Of a stretch of 64,000 nucleotides of DNA, positions 1 to 11,412 are shown in pieces (within the stretch, counting starts at the first letter, position 1; each line of letters starts with the position of its first letter). This DNA comes from Delphinapterus leucas (lineage: Eukaryota > Chordata > Mammalia > Artiodactyla > Monodontidae), in contig NW_022098008.1 in assembly GCF_002288925.2 (NCBI RefSeq), positions 3,091,927 to 3,155,926 of the forward strand, written 5' to 3'. A model generated the notes under the pieces. It made no database searches. It saw only the letters and a list, made by a program, of their open reading frames with translations, and was not told where the DNA came from. The translations under genes and the position numbers were made by a program.

Positions 1-2424
1 TTTTTTCTTTCTTTCATCCTTCAGAAAGGTGAGTGCTGAGTCCATTACAAGGACTATAATCTCCCCTTCCCCCTTCTCTCCTTTCTTCTGCCTGGATCAT
101 TCCTTCTTTATCTTATTCTTCTCATACTATGTCTCCCCATCTTTTTGTTTTTGCTATAGATTTCCAATCATAGCCCATTTTGCCAAAGTCAGAAGAAAAA
201 ATATACATCCATATACACACACATATATGAAGCACACCTATATGCAAGGATACACGTTACATGTGTTATTTTGTAAAGCTGGTTTTTAGTGGCAAAAAAA
301 TAGATGAATTGAACTTAAATCTTTCTTTGGAAAACACATTTCTCAAAGTGTGGTTGTTTAAAATTACAGATTATCCTCCACACTGCCGAGACTCAGCCCT
401 GGGCCCCGGACAAGCCCGCTCCCAGGGGTGGCTCAGAGAAGTGTGTGCTGGCACCCTTCTGCTGCCCCTGGCTTTCCCCTGGCTGACTCCACGCTGTCCC
501 CAGGTGTGCCCGTGTTGTGGCCTCCACAGCACCCTGTCCGCACAGTGCACAGCTGCCCGATGGCCGGAGCTCCGCACTCACACTGGGATTTCCCTGCTCA
601 GACTCCTTGGTTTTCTTTGGCTCAGGCTGTCGTCCTTGAATTATACCTCCTTGAACTGCACAGGGTGGATTTCTTCCCAGAAGATGCTAAGAAACCTCCA
701 CTCCCCGCAAGGAATGTGGTGTCTGTGCAGCTCTGGTTGCAGTAGGTGAGCTGAGGCAGTGGCAGCTCCCAGATCAAGTGCTCCAATCCTTAGAGGGCTT
801 GGATGTGGAGGGAAAAGGCGCCTCCTGCTTGGGGCGAGGCCTCGTTTCCTCCAACCTCGCCTGGTCCAGATGAATAGGAAATCTGAGAAGAGAGGGGGGA
901 TTAGTCTTTTGTGGAGTCAATGTTGATCATTCCTCACCTGCCTTTAACCGGTCTTTGCCTTGCTGAAATATCCTTTTATTAAATTTTAATCAAAAGCACA
1001 AAAACAGATTGTTTATCATAGGAAAGACTGACCTTACTGTAAGTTTTTCTTGCCTGGCTGGTCTTAGCAAAGTTAGCAACTTGACAAGAGGTGAGTAGGT
1101 TTCCTTCAAGAGCACAGAACTGCAGGAGGGTCAGTGACTGTCTACAGGTGATGGGTAGAGGAGGATGAATTCATGTTGCCATGATTGGAACCATGTGTCC
1201 CCTTTCACATAGGGTTTACCGAGGAAAACCCATCTGCTTACTGGTGGTTGTATCTATGTAACATTCCATGGAGAGGGAGCGAGCTGATGAAGGGAGCTTT
1301 AAAGTTTGCATCCCTACGTTTGGTCTTCTCTGGATGGTCTTACATAGTCAGTCAGAAGTTTTCAGGGTGGATCATACTAAGCAGTGTGCATGATGCACTT
1401 TTGGCCTCAGGTGAGCTCACGATATAAAGTCTTGGTTTATTTTCAGGAAAGGCAAACATAAGCATCCTTTGTGGGTTGATACACTTACCTTCTAAAGGGG
1501 TATTTAAAGAAACATGCTGCGTCTGTGCGCTGGGCCTGCTATTCCATCCTCAATGGTTTCTTCTACAAGCCCACATTTTCCACTTCTCACTCTTATCCTC
1601 TGAGATGCCCTTGAATAGCTGAGTGATTGAAGGCAATCAACATCCTAGCCTAAGAGTAATTAGACAAAAATGAAACAGGGAAGGATGTATTATCCTCTGA
1701 GATCATAAAAGATAAAATTGTATTTATTTATAAAGTAATACATTGTTATTTATAAAAATACATTTTTATTTTATATTTCATATCTATTATACAATAATTT
1801 TATAATAAAATAATTACTATTTTTATTTTTTTTACTCAGCAAGACTGGGGAAATGATCAAGGCTAATCAGATTTCTCTGACCTTGAACATTTCCCTTGAC
1901 CCTGAAATATTAATGACAGATCTCTAAAACCATCTTTCTGCTTGTTCCTCACTGGACTCAAGTATGCGTCCCTTCTAAAACAACAGGACAAATACAACCA
2001 AAAGGAACACTGTCTGGGTAAAAGGACTAGGAAAAAGTGAGAAATAAGTAATCGTCACTTTTAAATTTGTAAATATTTACCAGCTCTGCGCTGGTTTTCC
2101 ACAGCTGGTTTTGAGCACAATGATTCCAGTAGAGAAGACTGTCTCCTTCTGTTTTCTAATTATTTTATTCCTGTTATCAGGTGACAGACTACCAAGCTGG
2201 ACGAAATTGTCCTTTATAATTTCAAGTGTATGTTTTCATATTGTGAACAAAACCACATCGATTTTTGTTCAAATTGAGAAGCAGATCTAGGGAGAGAAGA
2301 GGGCAAACAAGGGAAGGAGGGTTTCCCTTAAATCTTTCTTTGGTGGGAACAAGGTCAAGCTTTGCTGGTCCATGGACCACGGACGTGACCTTATTTCTCC
2401 TCAGTGTCGCTGTAGTTTGAATCT
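1..2424. other. Unique non-coding DNA
   Basis: No gene or clear repeat recognised. A GC-rich patch at about 371-750 is open on both strands, which is expected of GC-rich non-coding DNA, and the overlapping translations (up to 162 codons) show no domain I know. An AT-rich stretch lies at about 1700-1840. The window opens with a short T/C-rich run. Confidence 0.6.
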
Positions 2425-2570
2425 GCGTTTCTCAGACTGTGATGTCAGACCTGCAGTGTTAGCATCCCCTGGGAGTTATCAGAAATGCGTTCAGATCTGT
2501 GGAATCCAAAACTGGGGAGGGCGGGTCCAGCAAGCTTTCTGGGTGCCCCAAAGTTAAGAGCCAGTGTCAC
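2425..2570 (-). mobile_element. MER5A-like hAT-Charlie MITE fragment
   Basis: The order of motifs (TTTCTCAGACTGTG, then AGCATCCCCTGGGAG, then TCAGAAATGC, then a GGGGAGGGCGGG block) follows the reverse orientation of the MER5A non-autonomous hAT family as I recall it. The copy is strongly diverged, as expected of a pre-placental insertion, and has no coding capacity. It sits immediately upstream of an MLT1 LTR. A short relative such as MER5B is the alternative. Confidence 0.5.
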
Positions 2571-2581
2571 AGAGAAGTAAG

Positions 2582-2952
2582 TGTTATGGGCTAAATGCAT
2601 CCCCCACATTCACAGGTTATGTCCTGACCCCAGCACCTCAGAATGTGACTGTTTTTGGAGACAGGGCCTTGAAAGAGGTGAACACATTAAAATAAGTTCA
2701 GCCAGGTGGGTCTTGAGCCAACAGGACAGGTGTCCTTTTAAGAAGAGGATATTAGGACACAGACACACACAGAGGGATGAACATGTGAGGACACAGGGAA
2801 CAGACCACCATTTAAACACCAAGGAGAGAGGCCTCCAAGGAAACCACCCCTGCCAACACCGTGATCTTGGACTGCCAGCCTCCAGAATTGTGAGAACATA
2901 AATTTCTCCAGTTTATGGTGCTTTGTTACAGCAGCTGCAGGAAACTAATACA
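2582..2952 (+). mobile_element. MLT1-type solo LTR (ERVL-MaLR)
   Basis: The segment begins TGTTATGGGCTAAATG and ends GAAACTAATACA, matching the TG...CA boundaries and overall length (about 370 bp) of an MLT1 LTR. Internal landmarks are in the right order: a TCAGAATGTGACTG block, GTGTCCTTTTAAGAAGAGG, ACATGTGAGGACACAGGG, ATCTTGGACTGCCAGCCTCC and GTGAGAACATAAATTTC. No internal retroviral sequence flanks it, so it is a solo LTR. A short open frame (106 codons) is incidental. The MLT1D/MLT1C subfamily is likely but not proven. Confidence 0.85.
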
Positions 2953-3415
2953 ATAATGAAGGTGAGGAAGGTGATTAAAGTAAAAAAAATCCAGGTGAAT
3001 GTTGGCCAGTTCATTTTGAGAATATTCAAGGAAAAATATCTGGGTAGGGTTTCCTCTCTCATCCATGGCAATCCCAGCTCACCCAAAAACACACCTCATA
3101 GATTCACACATGTGCTTCTCTACATGCAGAGTGTAATATTGAATTATTGCTAGACTAGTAACAAACCACTACAATTTTCACATAGATGTTAATGTGTTTG
3201 ACGAGTTTTAATGATCAGGTAGAACGTCACTGGCCCCAATATCACCTGTGGCACTTCTCTTAAGATGTGACTAATGATTGGTGAGGCAGGGGTATGTTGG
3301 AGCTTCTCCTACCCCAAGCCCCACTTCAATGGTGAGTTTTGGTTCATCTTAGACAAAGGAGGATCTGTGGTTCCATTAGAACCTATGCTCAGGCTGCCTG
3401 AAGACAGAATGTTAT

Positions 3416-3596
3416 CCACCCACACCCCCAGGCAATCCCCCCATCACCTTCCACACCCACTGCCACCCCACACACCTCCCAACACTGACACACATACACT
3501 CACATACACACACACTGTCCCTACAGAATCTCCACTCACAGGTGTCCCTACACCCCACGCCCACCTCCACACACACACACACCAGGTGGAGTGACT
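3416..3596. repeat. CA/CCCA-rich low-complexity tract
   Basis: The plus strand is almost free of internal G runs and is dominated by CACAC, CCCCAC and ACACTCACA words, ending in a short pure CA run near 3571-3585. It is an interrupted microsatellite. Apparent open frames on both strands are by-products of its biased composition. Confidence 0.75.
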
Positions 3597-3989
3597 GGAG
3601 CCTGAGCAGAACTTTGTCCATTAGAACCCAGACCAAATGTCCTCTCAGGGCTCCTCTCTCCCTTCTAGAGGTTTTGATAGAAGTGCAAACATAGCAACCG
3701 ACCCTTCTATTTGTATATGTGGCTTTTGAAAAGTATGTTTAGAAAACATTCCAAGACTCAAGTCTTCATGGTTGGCCATGGAAACCTCATGAGCTGGTGA
3801 GGATTTGAGTGGTTCCCACTTTGCTGAGTTCTGGAACTCTGCATGGTGTTTTGATAGGAATCCAAGGACATGGAACCTCTCAACATCGTCTTCATTTATA
3901 GATGCAGTCGAGTATACCCTGAAAATGGCCAAGATGAGTGTTTGCATAATAGTTGTTAAGTTACTTATTAAAGACCTCTTGTGGGTTTA

Positions 3990-4160
3990 AAAATCTTTAC
4001 ATATGTATTATCTATAAGCCTGAAAGCTTTGCAAGACAGATATTGGTATCTATATTGTAACAAATTAATTTCTCAGAGAAATTAGGTAAATTTCCCAAGA
4101 CCGCATAGCTGGAAGTACTAATTCTGGACTCAGATCTGTGTCTGTTTCATTCTTCCATTG
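3990..4160 (-). mobile_element. MIR SINE fragment
   Basis: Motifs AGAGAAATTAGGTAAATTTCCC, GACCGCATAGCTGGAAGTA and GGACTCAGATCTGTGTCTG run in the order of a reverse-oriented MIR (the block usually read as antisense of the tRNA-related half and core). Divergence is high. An upstream segment recalls the MIR 3' region with 'tattatct'. Confidence 0.6.
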
Positions 4161-4201
4161 ACCTGTCCTTCCGTTTTCCCAGCGCAAATTCATGCCTCTG
4201 T

Positions 4202-4211
4202 ATGACGTCAT
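4202..4211. promoter_or_regulatory. Full palindromic CRE (ATF/CREB-type) site
   Basis: ATGACGTCAT contains the full CRE octamer TGACGTCA. The next 50 bases hold several further CpGs, in a neighbourhood otherwise poor in CpG. CREB/ATF family dimers bind this octamer. No promoter or transcription start is recognisable nearby, so function is not established and a chance match is possible. Confidence 0.35.
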
Positions 4212-5458
4212 GCACAACGCTAGATGCGTCTAACAGCGCTTGTGAAATCCTCCTACAGAATCCCACAACTTGGCAAATTCTGACTGAGAATATTTCAAGG
4301 ACTGATTCACTGTTTAAAAACAAAGACATAAGGACAGATTCTTATCTTCTTAAGAGTTCATTTGGGAAACACAGAGTTCCAGGTATGATACTGTTAACTT
4401 AAGAGTTTTTTCTTTGTTTTTTTGTTTGTTTTTTTTTCCTCAAATTGTAGCTGTAACATTAGTCAAATTCCTTAATAATGTGCTTAGGAACTCTTTAAGG
4501 TGGAAAGAAAAAAAAAGTTTTTAATGCTGTTAATTGTGATCTTCATACTTTTCTGATTCAAGCAGAAGACTTTATTGCTAAACTTACCCAGAGTAATTTA
4601 GATAATAAGACTTGAGAGCCACTGTTCTCATGTTTGTAACTTTAATAGTCTAAGATTGTTGGTAAATTGCCCAAAAAGAGGGAAATGCTTTTAAGCTGAA
4701 TGGCAGGAGGATAAAGTCAGACCATTTATATTCGTGTTATCTTTTTCCTTCTGGACTCAGTTCAAGATGTGTGAACTGGGCACATGCCAAGATACTTTTA
4801 AATTCAGAGATTTTTAAATAAAACTAGCTCCTGTTTGGATTGGGTTTACGGTGGATTCTCAATCTAATCCTCTACCTTCTTTTGTAATCTGTTAGAGAGT
4901 GCCCATGCTCCTTTTACTCTCCTGACTTTTGGCCATCAGTCTGTATTTCTTCATAATTCTAAGACTTCCTCTCTAAGTTCTTTACTTCCTCTCTAAGTTC
5001 TCACAAATTAAAGTAAATAAAAATAAACAAATAAACAAAACACACCAACTGTATTTGTTCACTGAAAATTGCACCCAGAAGAGGCCGTTCCACATGGGCA
5101 CGGAGATTCGGGTCTGGGAAAACAGCAAATTCCCATGTAAGGAAATCTCCCTGTTCAGTCCCTCCATGTCCATCAGCACCTTTTCAGGCTGCTCTATGGA
5201 CCCCTAGAGACAGGGTAACAATACCTATTTGCTGTGAGATGTGCACCAGAAGGGCTGGCCGACAGGGTTTCAAGTTTGCGCCAAGGGGAATCACTCCTTC
5301 CCAAGTCAGGGATGAAAAACCCAGCAGGAGACACAGAAGAGGAGAAACATGCCCTGGAGCCATGTCTGTAGCTGACCATCACTAAATTCAAATCGGTTAA
5401 AAGGTCAGAGTCTAGAGTAAATGCCTAACCATCCTGACAAGGACTAAAACTAGATTGC
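4212..5458. other. Unique AT-rich non-coding DNA
   Basis: No gene recognised. It contains a T-rich, GTTT-like run at about 4409-4440 and a 20-bp-period tandem duplication (18-bp word at 4964-4981 and again at 4984-5001). Confidence 0.6.
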
Positions 5459-5468
5459 TTTCTGTTTC

Positions 5469-5625
5469 ATTTTTTTTCTCTCTCTCTTCTTTTTTTTTTT
5501 TTTTTTGGCCGAGCTGCATAGCTTGTGGGATCTTAGTTCTTAGTTCCTGGATCAGGGATTGAACCCTGACCCACGGCAGTGAAAGTGCCAAGTCTTAACT
5601 ACTGGGCAACCAGGTAATTCCCTGT
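5469..5625 (-). mobile_element. CHR-1-type tRNA-derived SINE
   Basis: A poly-T run (the poly-A tail read in reverse) is followed by GGCCGAGCTGCATAGC, then GATTGAACCCTGACCCACGG, then GTCTTAACTACTGGGCAACC and terminal GGTAATTCCC, the reverse complement of the cetartiodactyl CHR-1/Bov-tA-like head. Target-site duplications are visible: TTTCTGTTTC at 5459-5468 and again at 5626-5635, so both boundaries are well defined. The tRNA-like head carries decayed A and B boxes and is not a functional tRNA. Confidence 0.88.
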
Positions 5626-5635
5626 TTTCTGTTTC

Positions 5636-8379
5636 TTGACTGTGAGTAGACAGGAAAAAAAAAAATGAAGTAACTACATCTTAAGGGAGAATAAACGAAC
5701 ATAGCGGTTTTATTTTAGTCAAATTGAAAGTCTTAGACTCTTGTAGAAATGCCCCTGTCCTAGGCGGGGCTCTTGGAAACACTTCATGATGTGAAAAAGA
5801 CGCTCTCCTGTATCCTGCAGTTGAAATTCTAGAATGGAAAGATACAGGATTGTATTTCATTCCTACGGGGATTATTGTAATCAAATCTTTTTGGGTTGAG
5901 CTTCCCTTTATGCAGCCGCACAAATGCCTGCCTACTCAGTGCCTTCATGTTCACAGACAACCGTCATGTTTCCTCAGTGGGCGGATGCAGCCATTGTGAT
6001 GGTTCCAGAAAGCACTGCCCTGGCGCTTTCCAGGGGAGAAGTCAGGCGGAGCTCAAAACGTATGATGGGCTGTCCAGAAAGTCCTTTGACCACTGATTCT
6101 CATTTCAGGACGAGAAAAGATCTGGTAACCCACGCAATTCCACCTGTCACTGTAAAATTGACCCATGTGGGAAAATGGGGACTGATAGATCGAATTTTAC
6201 TTTAAAATCAACTGGGTCATATGCCTGCTTTGTGTCAAGGGATACGTATGCATTAAAACCTTCAAAGAATCTGATCTTCCCTGGTAACCTATCCCCATGG
6301 GTCATAACTCAGTGTCAGAGAGTCATTCTCCACATCTAACCTAAATTCTTCATGCTGTCATTTAAACCCAACTCCTTTCGTTCTGCCTTTTGTCACATGT
6401 AAGAACACTAGCTGGCCCCCACCCCATGTGGGAGTGTTTGTATGTTTTAAATGTAGGCACTGAACCACTTTCAGTCACTTCTTCTTCATGTTAAATAACG
6501 CTACCCTCTTTCACTGCTCCTCAGGGACTGCATTCTCGTCTTCCCATGTGACACAGTGGTGGCTTCAGGAAGATGCCTTCGGTGTTCCATATGTCAGGGC
6601 AACAACCTTAGGAAATTTCTAAGCAGTAATCACCAAAATTCCTGATCATGTACATGGTTTGAGTCATTGAGTTAGGACTTTAGAGAGAATAAAAATGAGA
6701 AGAATTCCGATCCAACCGGATCCAGGGGCAAGGGCGTATTGGCAGCAGGGTCTGGGTCACCTGCCCTAAGAGAACATCTGAAACTCTCAGTGCCATGGAG
6801 GGAGGCCAGCAGGCTCTACCCCAGGAACCCACCTTCCTCCCCTGCCCGGGTGATGGAGCAGCTTCTTCGTGGGCTTTGCCAGGACAGCATCATGGCAAAA
6901 GAAGGGAGGACAGCTCTCCTGGCTCACAGCGCTGGCCCAGACACTGCAGCATCTCCTCTGTCTGCATGCTTTTAGCAAAGGACCCACAAGGCAAGCCTTC
7001 CTGGACCCAGAAGGAAAGATTAGAAAGAAAGGGGATGAGCCAGTTGGATGGGCGGCCCCGTGAGACCAGGGCAATCAGGTCCCCAGGCCAGAGAGCCCCC
7101 AGCCCAGTCTCGGTCCCCATTACCTGGACGCTGGCAAGACCGGAGGCCACAGCTGTGCCAAGGCTTCCATTCAGCACAGCATAGGTGAAAAGCTCTGTAT
7201 ACGCTGATACCATCCAGGTAAAAATTCAGTTTTGCAGAAGACGAATTGGAATCCCCAAAGCATTGATTTATAAATTAGAAAGTGACAGGGTATGTTGGGA
7301 GTCAGGGCTTGTATCACTGTTCTTGGCTGTATCCGCCATCTCTGGACACTCTGTCCTTCCACAGCGGGAAAACAGTGAGATCTGTGTACGTGCCTAGACA
7401 TACCGAAAAGTGAGAAAAGTTAATCGACTCCAGGGTAGGGATATTTAGAGTTGTTCTGAGAATTTTGCAGATAAAATATCTTCCATGGAGTGCACGTCCT
7501 TTCTGAAAATTGGGAGGCATGGACTGAACCAGCCATAACCCTGCGTTTGTCAGCAGCAGACAGCATTGGGATCCCCACTGATTACAGACTCAAGACATTG
7601 GAGCATCTCCAAGACACACTGAATAGGGAGGATTCCAGAATTAGCTGACGACTCCCAACTCTCTTTCATTATCCTTGTCTGATCTTGACTTGCCTGTGCC
7701 CTTAAAACAAAGTGAAGAAGATTTTTAAATAGTCTACTTGGCACTCCTTCTATAAACTTCTTAAGTACCCATTAAAATATGTATGAAGACACATAAAACC
7801 TACCACTATTAAAGGCAATTATTGATGACCTACTTGTTGTATTTTGACTCTTCATCCCCCACTCACCCTCTAAAAACAAAAAATTAAAAAAAAAAAACAC
7901 ATTTGAGACAAAGACCTATGTGCAAATGACATTTAAATAAGTGCCCCCAGGAGAGATCAAGACCTATAGAGTACTCTTTACCCCAAGGATATAGCCTTGA
8001 CTCTTTATCTGTCAAATCACATAGCAGTAAGATATATAAAGCGAGATATGGACATAAAAACAACTACTGGTGTAGACAGGTGAGTCTCATAGGTGGTGTC
8101 GGAGGTTATGATGCTCTATAAAGCTGGAGATGTGAGACACCTGGGGGGTATTCTCAAACTTCACAGGTGCCTGTCCCATCCTTCCTATCCCTGCTGGAAG
8201 CACTGAGAGAAGGTACCCAGTCCAGAATATTTTCAGTGACAATGGACCCCAGAATGTAGTGCAAGGGCTTGTGTTCTGGGGGTAGGCACCATCCTTACTG
8301 GCCAAGACACACGTCTGGCAAATTATATAATGAAACCAGCCTTGTTCTATTTGTCAAAACAGAGTAATGATGAGGGCCG
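5636..8379. other. Unique non-coding DNA with a GC-rich patch
   Basis: No recognised gene. A GC-rich patch at about 6715-7180 has open frames in several phases on both strands; the longest plus frame (129 codons) resembles no family I know. A weak minus-strand exon-like stretch is listed separately at 7124-7213. I recognise no transposon between 7220 and 8379. Confidence 0.55.
7124..7213 (-). other. Weak exon-like open stretch with consensus splice donor
   Basis: Read on the minus strand, this 30-codon stretch starts at an ATG at 7213 and ends in CAG directly before GTAATG (bases 7123-7118), a close match to a mammalian 5' splice donor. The translation is rich in Ala, Gly, Leu, Ser and Thr (with segments such as ELFTYAVLNG and TAVASGLASV) and could be a hydrophobic helix. 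An in-frame stop lies five codons upstream of the ATG, so it would have to be a first coding exon or use a poor acceptor (ATCAG at about 7206-7210). I recognise no protein family. A chance open frame in GC-rich DNA is more likely. Confidence 0.15.
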
Positions 8380-8721
8380 TGTTAGTTTGCTAACACTGCC
8401 ATAACAAAGTTCCACGGACCATGTGTTTAAAAAAAAAGAAATGCATTGTCTCACAGATCTGGAGGCTAGAGAACAAGGTGTCAGCAAGACTGGTTCTCTC
8501 TGAGCCTCTCCTGGCTTCTAGTGATTTACCAGCAATACTTGGGGTTCCTTGCCAGGTAGAAGCATTGCCCTGTCTCCACCTTCAGGTTCTCACGGCATTC
8601 TTCCTCTGTGTGTGTCTGTGTTCAAATTTCCCCTTTTTAGAAGGACACCAGTCATATTGAATTAACCCCCGTAAATGACCTCGTCTTAACTAATTATATC
8701 TGCAATGACTCTATTTCCAGA

Positions 8722-8730
8722 TGAGGTCAC
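8722..8730. repeat. Target-site duplication of the nested CHR-2 SINE
   Basis: TGAGGTCAC here recurs at 8944-8952 on the far side of the SINE at 8731-8943. It is the direct repeat made when the SINE integrated by L1-type target-primed reverse transcription into the older MLT1 LTR. Confidence 0.85.
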
Positions 8731-8943
8731 TTTTTTTTTTTTTTTTTTAAAACGGTACGCAGGCCTCTCACTGTTGTGGCCTCTCCCGTTGCTGAGCACA
8801 GGCTCCGGATGCACAGGCTCAGCGGCCATGGCTCACGGGCCCAGCTGCTCTGCGGCATGTGGGATCCTCCCGGACCGGGGCACGAAGCCGTGTCCCCTGC
8901 ATCAGCAGGCGGACTCTCAACCACTGCACCACCAGGGAAGCCC
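8731..8943 (-). mobile_element. CHR-2-type SINE (full length)
   Basis: An 18-base poly-T run (reverse poly-A tail) is followed by CGGTACGCAGGCCTCTCACTG, CTCCCGTTGCTGAGCACAGG, GCTCACGGGCCCAGC, CATGTGGGATCCTCCCGG, GCATCAGCAGGCGGACTC and terminal ACCAGGGAAGCCC. This is the complete reverse complement of the cetacean CHR-2 SINE: a tRNA-derived head plus an unrelated body. It is flanked by 9-bp duplications and lies inside an MLT1 LTR. Few mutations and a clean tail indicate a much younger insertion than its host LTR. An A/B-box internal polymerase III promoter would have driven the parent copy. Confidence 0.92.
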
Positions 8944-9011
8944 TGAGGTCACATTTTGAGGTACTAGCAGTAAGAACTTGAATCTGAAGGCACACAATTG
9001 AACTCATACTA

Positions 9012-11412
9012 GCAACTTCCTCCTGTGGTGTCTGTGCTGATAAAATGAGCTGATTTCTAGGGCCAGGTAGCAGGGAGCTGGCACCGAGAGAGAGCTGCCT
9101 GAAGTTGGCCATCACACTGAGGAATTCCTTCTGAACCTTTACACTTGAACCCTTCATGTGTGCTTTCACCTGTTTCCCTAGACTCAGGGAGGAATTAACC
9201 AATAACTGAGCCACAGGGAGTTATTCATTAATTATTAAATTACTCGATCAAAAACATTGAATCATAAACATGTGCCCTATTTAGTTTCTGAAAAATAGAA
9301 AATATAACTTTCTTTTAATGCATCTATGAAACATTTTCAAAAACTCACCCATAAATGAGGTCTTGGACGAAACCTCAATGAATTCCAAAGAGCTGAAGCT
9401 TTACACAATTTCTTCTTCACCTCATCGATGTGAAGCTAGGATTCATTTTAAATAAATTAGCAACAATGGGAGAATTTAAAACGATGCTTCTCAGAATCTA
9501 TTAGATTTGTTGAAAATGTTTAAAGGCCTTAAAGCACAAGACTGGTGAATAATCAGGGGAAAATGTTTAGGAAGATGAAGGGATTCTGTGTAGGAAAGGA
9601 GGGCCACGTGGCTGAGATGTTGAGTGTGTAGCAAAGCAACGTGTCTCAGATGTGGACCTCAGAGTGTGAATACTCCTGCCTCATATAGAGACCAAGTCAC
9701 ATGTGACTGGGGGAAATTCCTGGCCTCGATTTTATTGCAAAATAAAGAGATGCAGCTGGATTTATTTGAGATTCTTTCCAGGGCTCTGAATCTCTCTAGC
9801 CTTCACACAAAACCACCCGGGATCAAGTAGGACAAACATATGGGGTTAAGCTTCCACTTTTTCTGTACAATTGCCCCTACAATTAAATAGGGAATATCGA
9901 TTAGATATTTAATTTCCCCATTGCCTTATGTGCTGACCATATTCAAGGAAAGATTTCTTAGCCACATAAAGAGAACATCATAATGACATACAGTCTTCTG
10001 TCAGGCCAGAATAAAACCAATTAATGTTGAGTGGTTTAAGGGACGGGGAAGGAGAGAAGTTCAGGAAGAAGTTTGCTTTTACACTTGAATCAAGGGGCTC
10101 TTCCTTAAAGAGGCTGAGTTAGTCCATTCAAAGCACATATGAGTCTGGAATTCAGATTGCATTACAGAATGAAAATAATGAAAATGATACCTGTGTCAGA
10201 TAAATAAAGCATTTCTATCAAAATATCGACTCAAGTTTAAAACACCATGAAATATGTTCCTTGTTGACTTATTCAAAGAAAAAACAATATCCATTTCCAT
10301 TATTTTTTATTAAATTTTTAACTTATTAAATTGTGGTTATGTATCATTTTACAGCTTATCAAAGGTCCTGTGAAATAGCAAATTAAACTATGTGCACTGT
10401 TCCGCTGGCTCCTGAGGTCGAAGCAGAGAGAGCAAGTTGAAAAATAATTTCTTGGGCATAAAATTCGTCATCCAGATCAAACCAATCCATTGCAATGATT
10501 GAAGATTTAGAAGCAGGTCACATTTAGAAGCAAGTCCCTCAATAAACCAAATGTGGAAGCATCCTTTCTGATGCAAAGGGGAAAACTGGCCCTGGGTTCC
10601 TTTCTGCTTCTCCAGAATTAGATTTGAAGGGATTAGGATAATGCTATAAAAGAGGGGGTGGAAATAACAAATAAAAAGATAAATGGGTACTTGCTTGTTG
10701 AAATATAGCATTGATCTAGTTTGTATTTACAATGTGTTGAGCATTCACACATGAGAAAAATATTATAGCAAGGTATTTATTAGAAGATATGTAAATAAAA
10801 CAGCAACAAGTTGTTCACTCAGAGTTAACTGCAAGCAATTTAGCAACACTGCCCTGCACAAAAATAACATGAAATAAATGTAATCACTGTGCTAAACAAA
10901 TGCCAGTAGTATAAAGGGAGACTGAAAGTTCATGGAAAGAGAAAAAAAAATATCCCTCTTATGTTGATGAAAAAACTCTTGGATGGTCTTGCCTGAAGCC
11001 ACGATACAATCTCACAATGTGTTCACCATACACTTTTCACATGCAAGAGAGAAGAATGCATATTTTCAGACTTAGGTTTAGAAGAAATGAAACAGAAATA
11101 AGAAACTGGGAGCATGATGTTAGTGGAACTTTAAGGGTGACAAAACCAAAGATGACCTTAGCCAGAACAGCAGGTTCAGCAGGTTAGTAATTAGAAGATT
11201 TCTTCTTTATAGTTTGTATGTATTTTTTACATATTGTCATTAATTTGGAGGTAAAGGTGAGTAATTTGACACTGAGGGAAGAAATACATATTGAGTTCAA
11301 AAGATTTTAAATATTTTTAAAGAGATTCTTTTTAAAATGAATAGCTTGGGTTTAAATAAGGGATTTTTAAAGTGTCTTCATATACTGCCTTTTTAAAGAC
11401 TTTTCTCCTTAT
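9012..11412. other. Unique AT-rich non-coding DNA
   Basis: No gene recognised. A very degenerate MIR-like segment (plus) may lie at about 9640-9775, with an AGTCACATGTGACTGGGG core. A minus-strand open frame of 107 codons at 10388-10711 has no recognisable domain. Several AT-rich runs occur between 10250 and 11370. Confidence 0.55.

Larger units (their letters stand above)
8380..9011 (-). mobile_element. MLT1-type LTR (ERVL-MaLR), split by a younger SINE
   Basis: The sequence begins TGTTAGTTTGCTAACACTGCC and ends near ACAATTGAACTCATAC, the reverse orientation of an MLT1 LTR. Between these lie TCTCACAGATCTGGAGGC, GGTTCTCACGGCATTC, AGAAGGACACCAGTCATATTG, CGTCTTAACTAATTATATCTG and ATTTCCAGATGAGGTCAC. 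A CHR-2 SINE at 8731-8943 interrupts it, and the LTR resumes as TGAGGTCACATTTTGAGGTAC. Without the SINE and one copy of the duplicated target the LTR is about 410 bp. It is a solo LTR without internal retroviral sequence. Confidence 0.85.

Noticed and set aside
29..289. 86-codon hydrophobic open frame at the window start
   Set aside because: Phe/Ser-rich composition reflects the T/C-rich DNA; no signal of coding beyond that.
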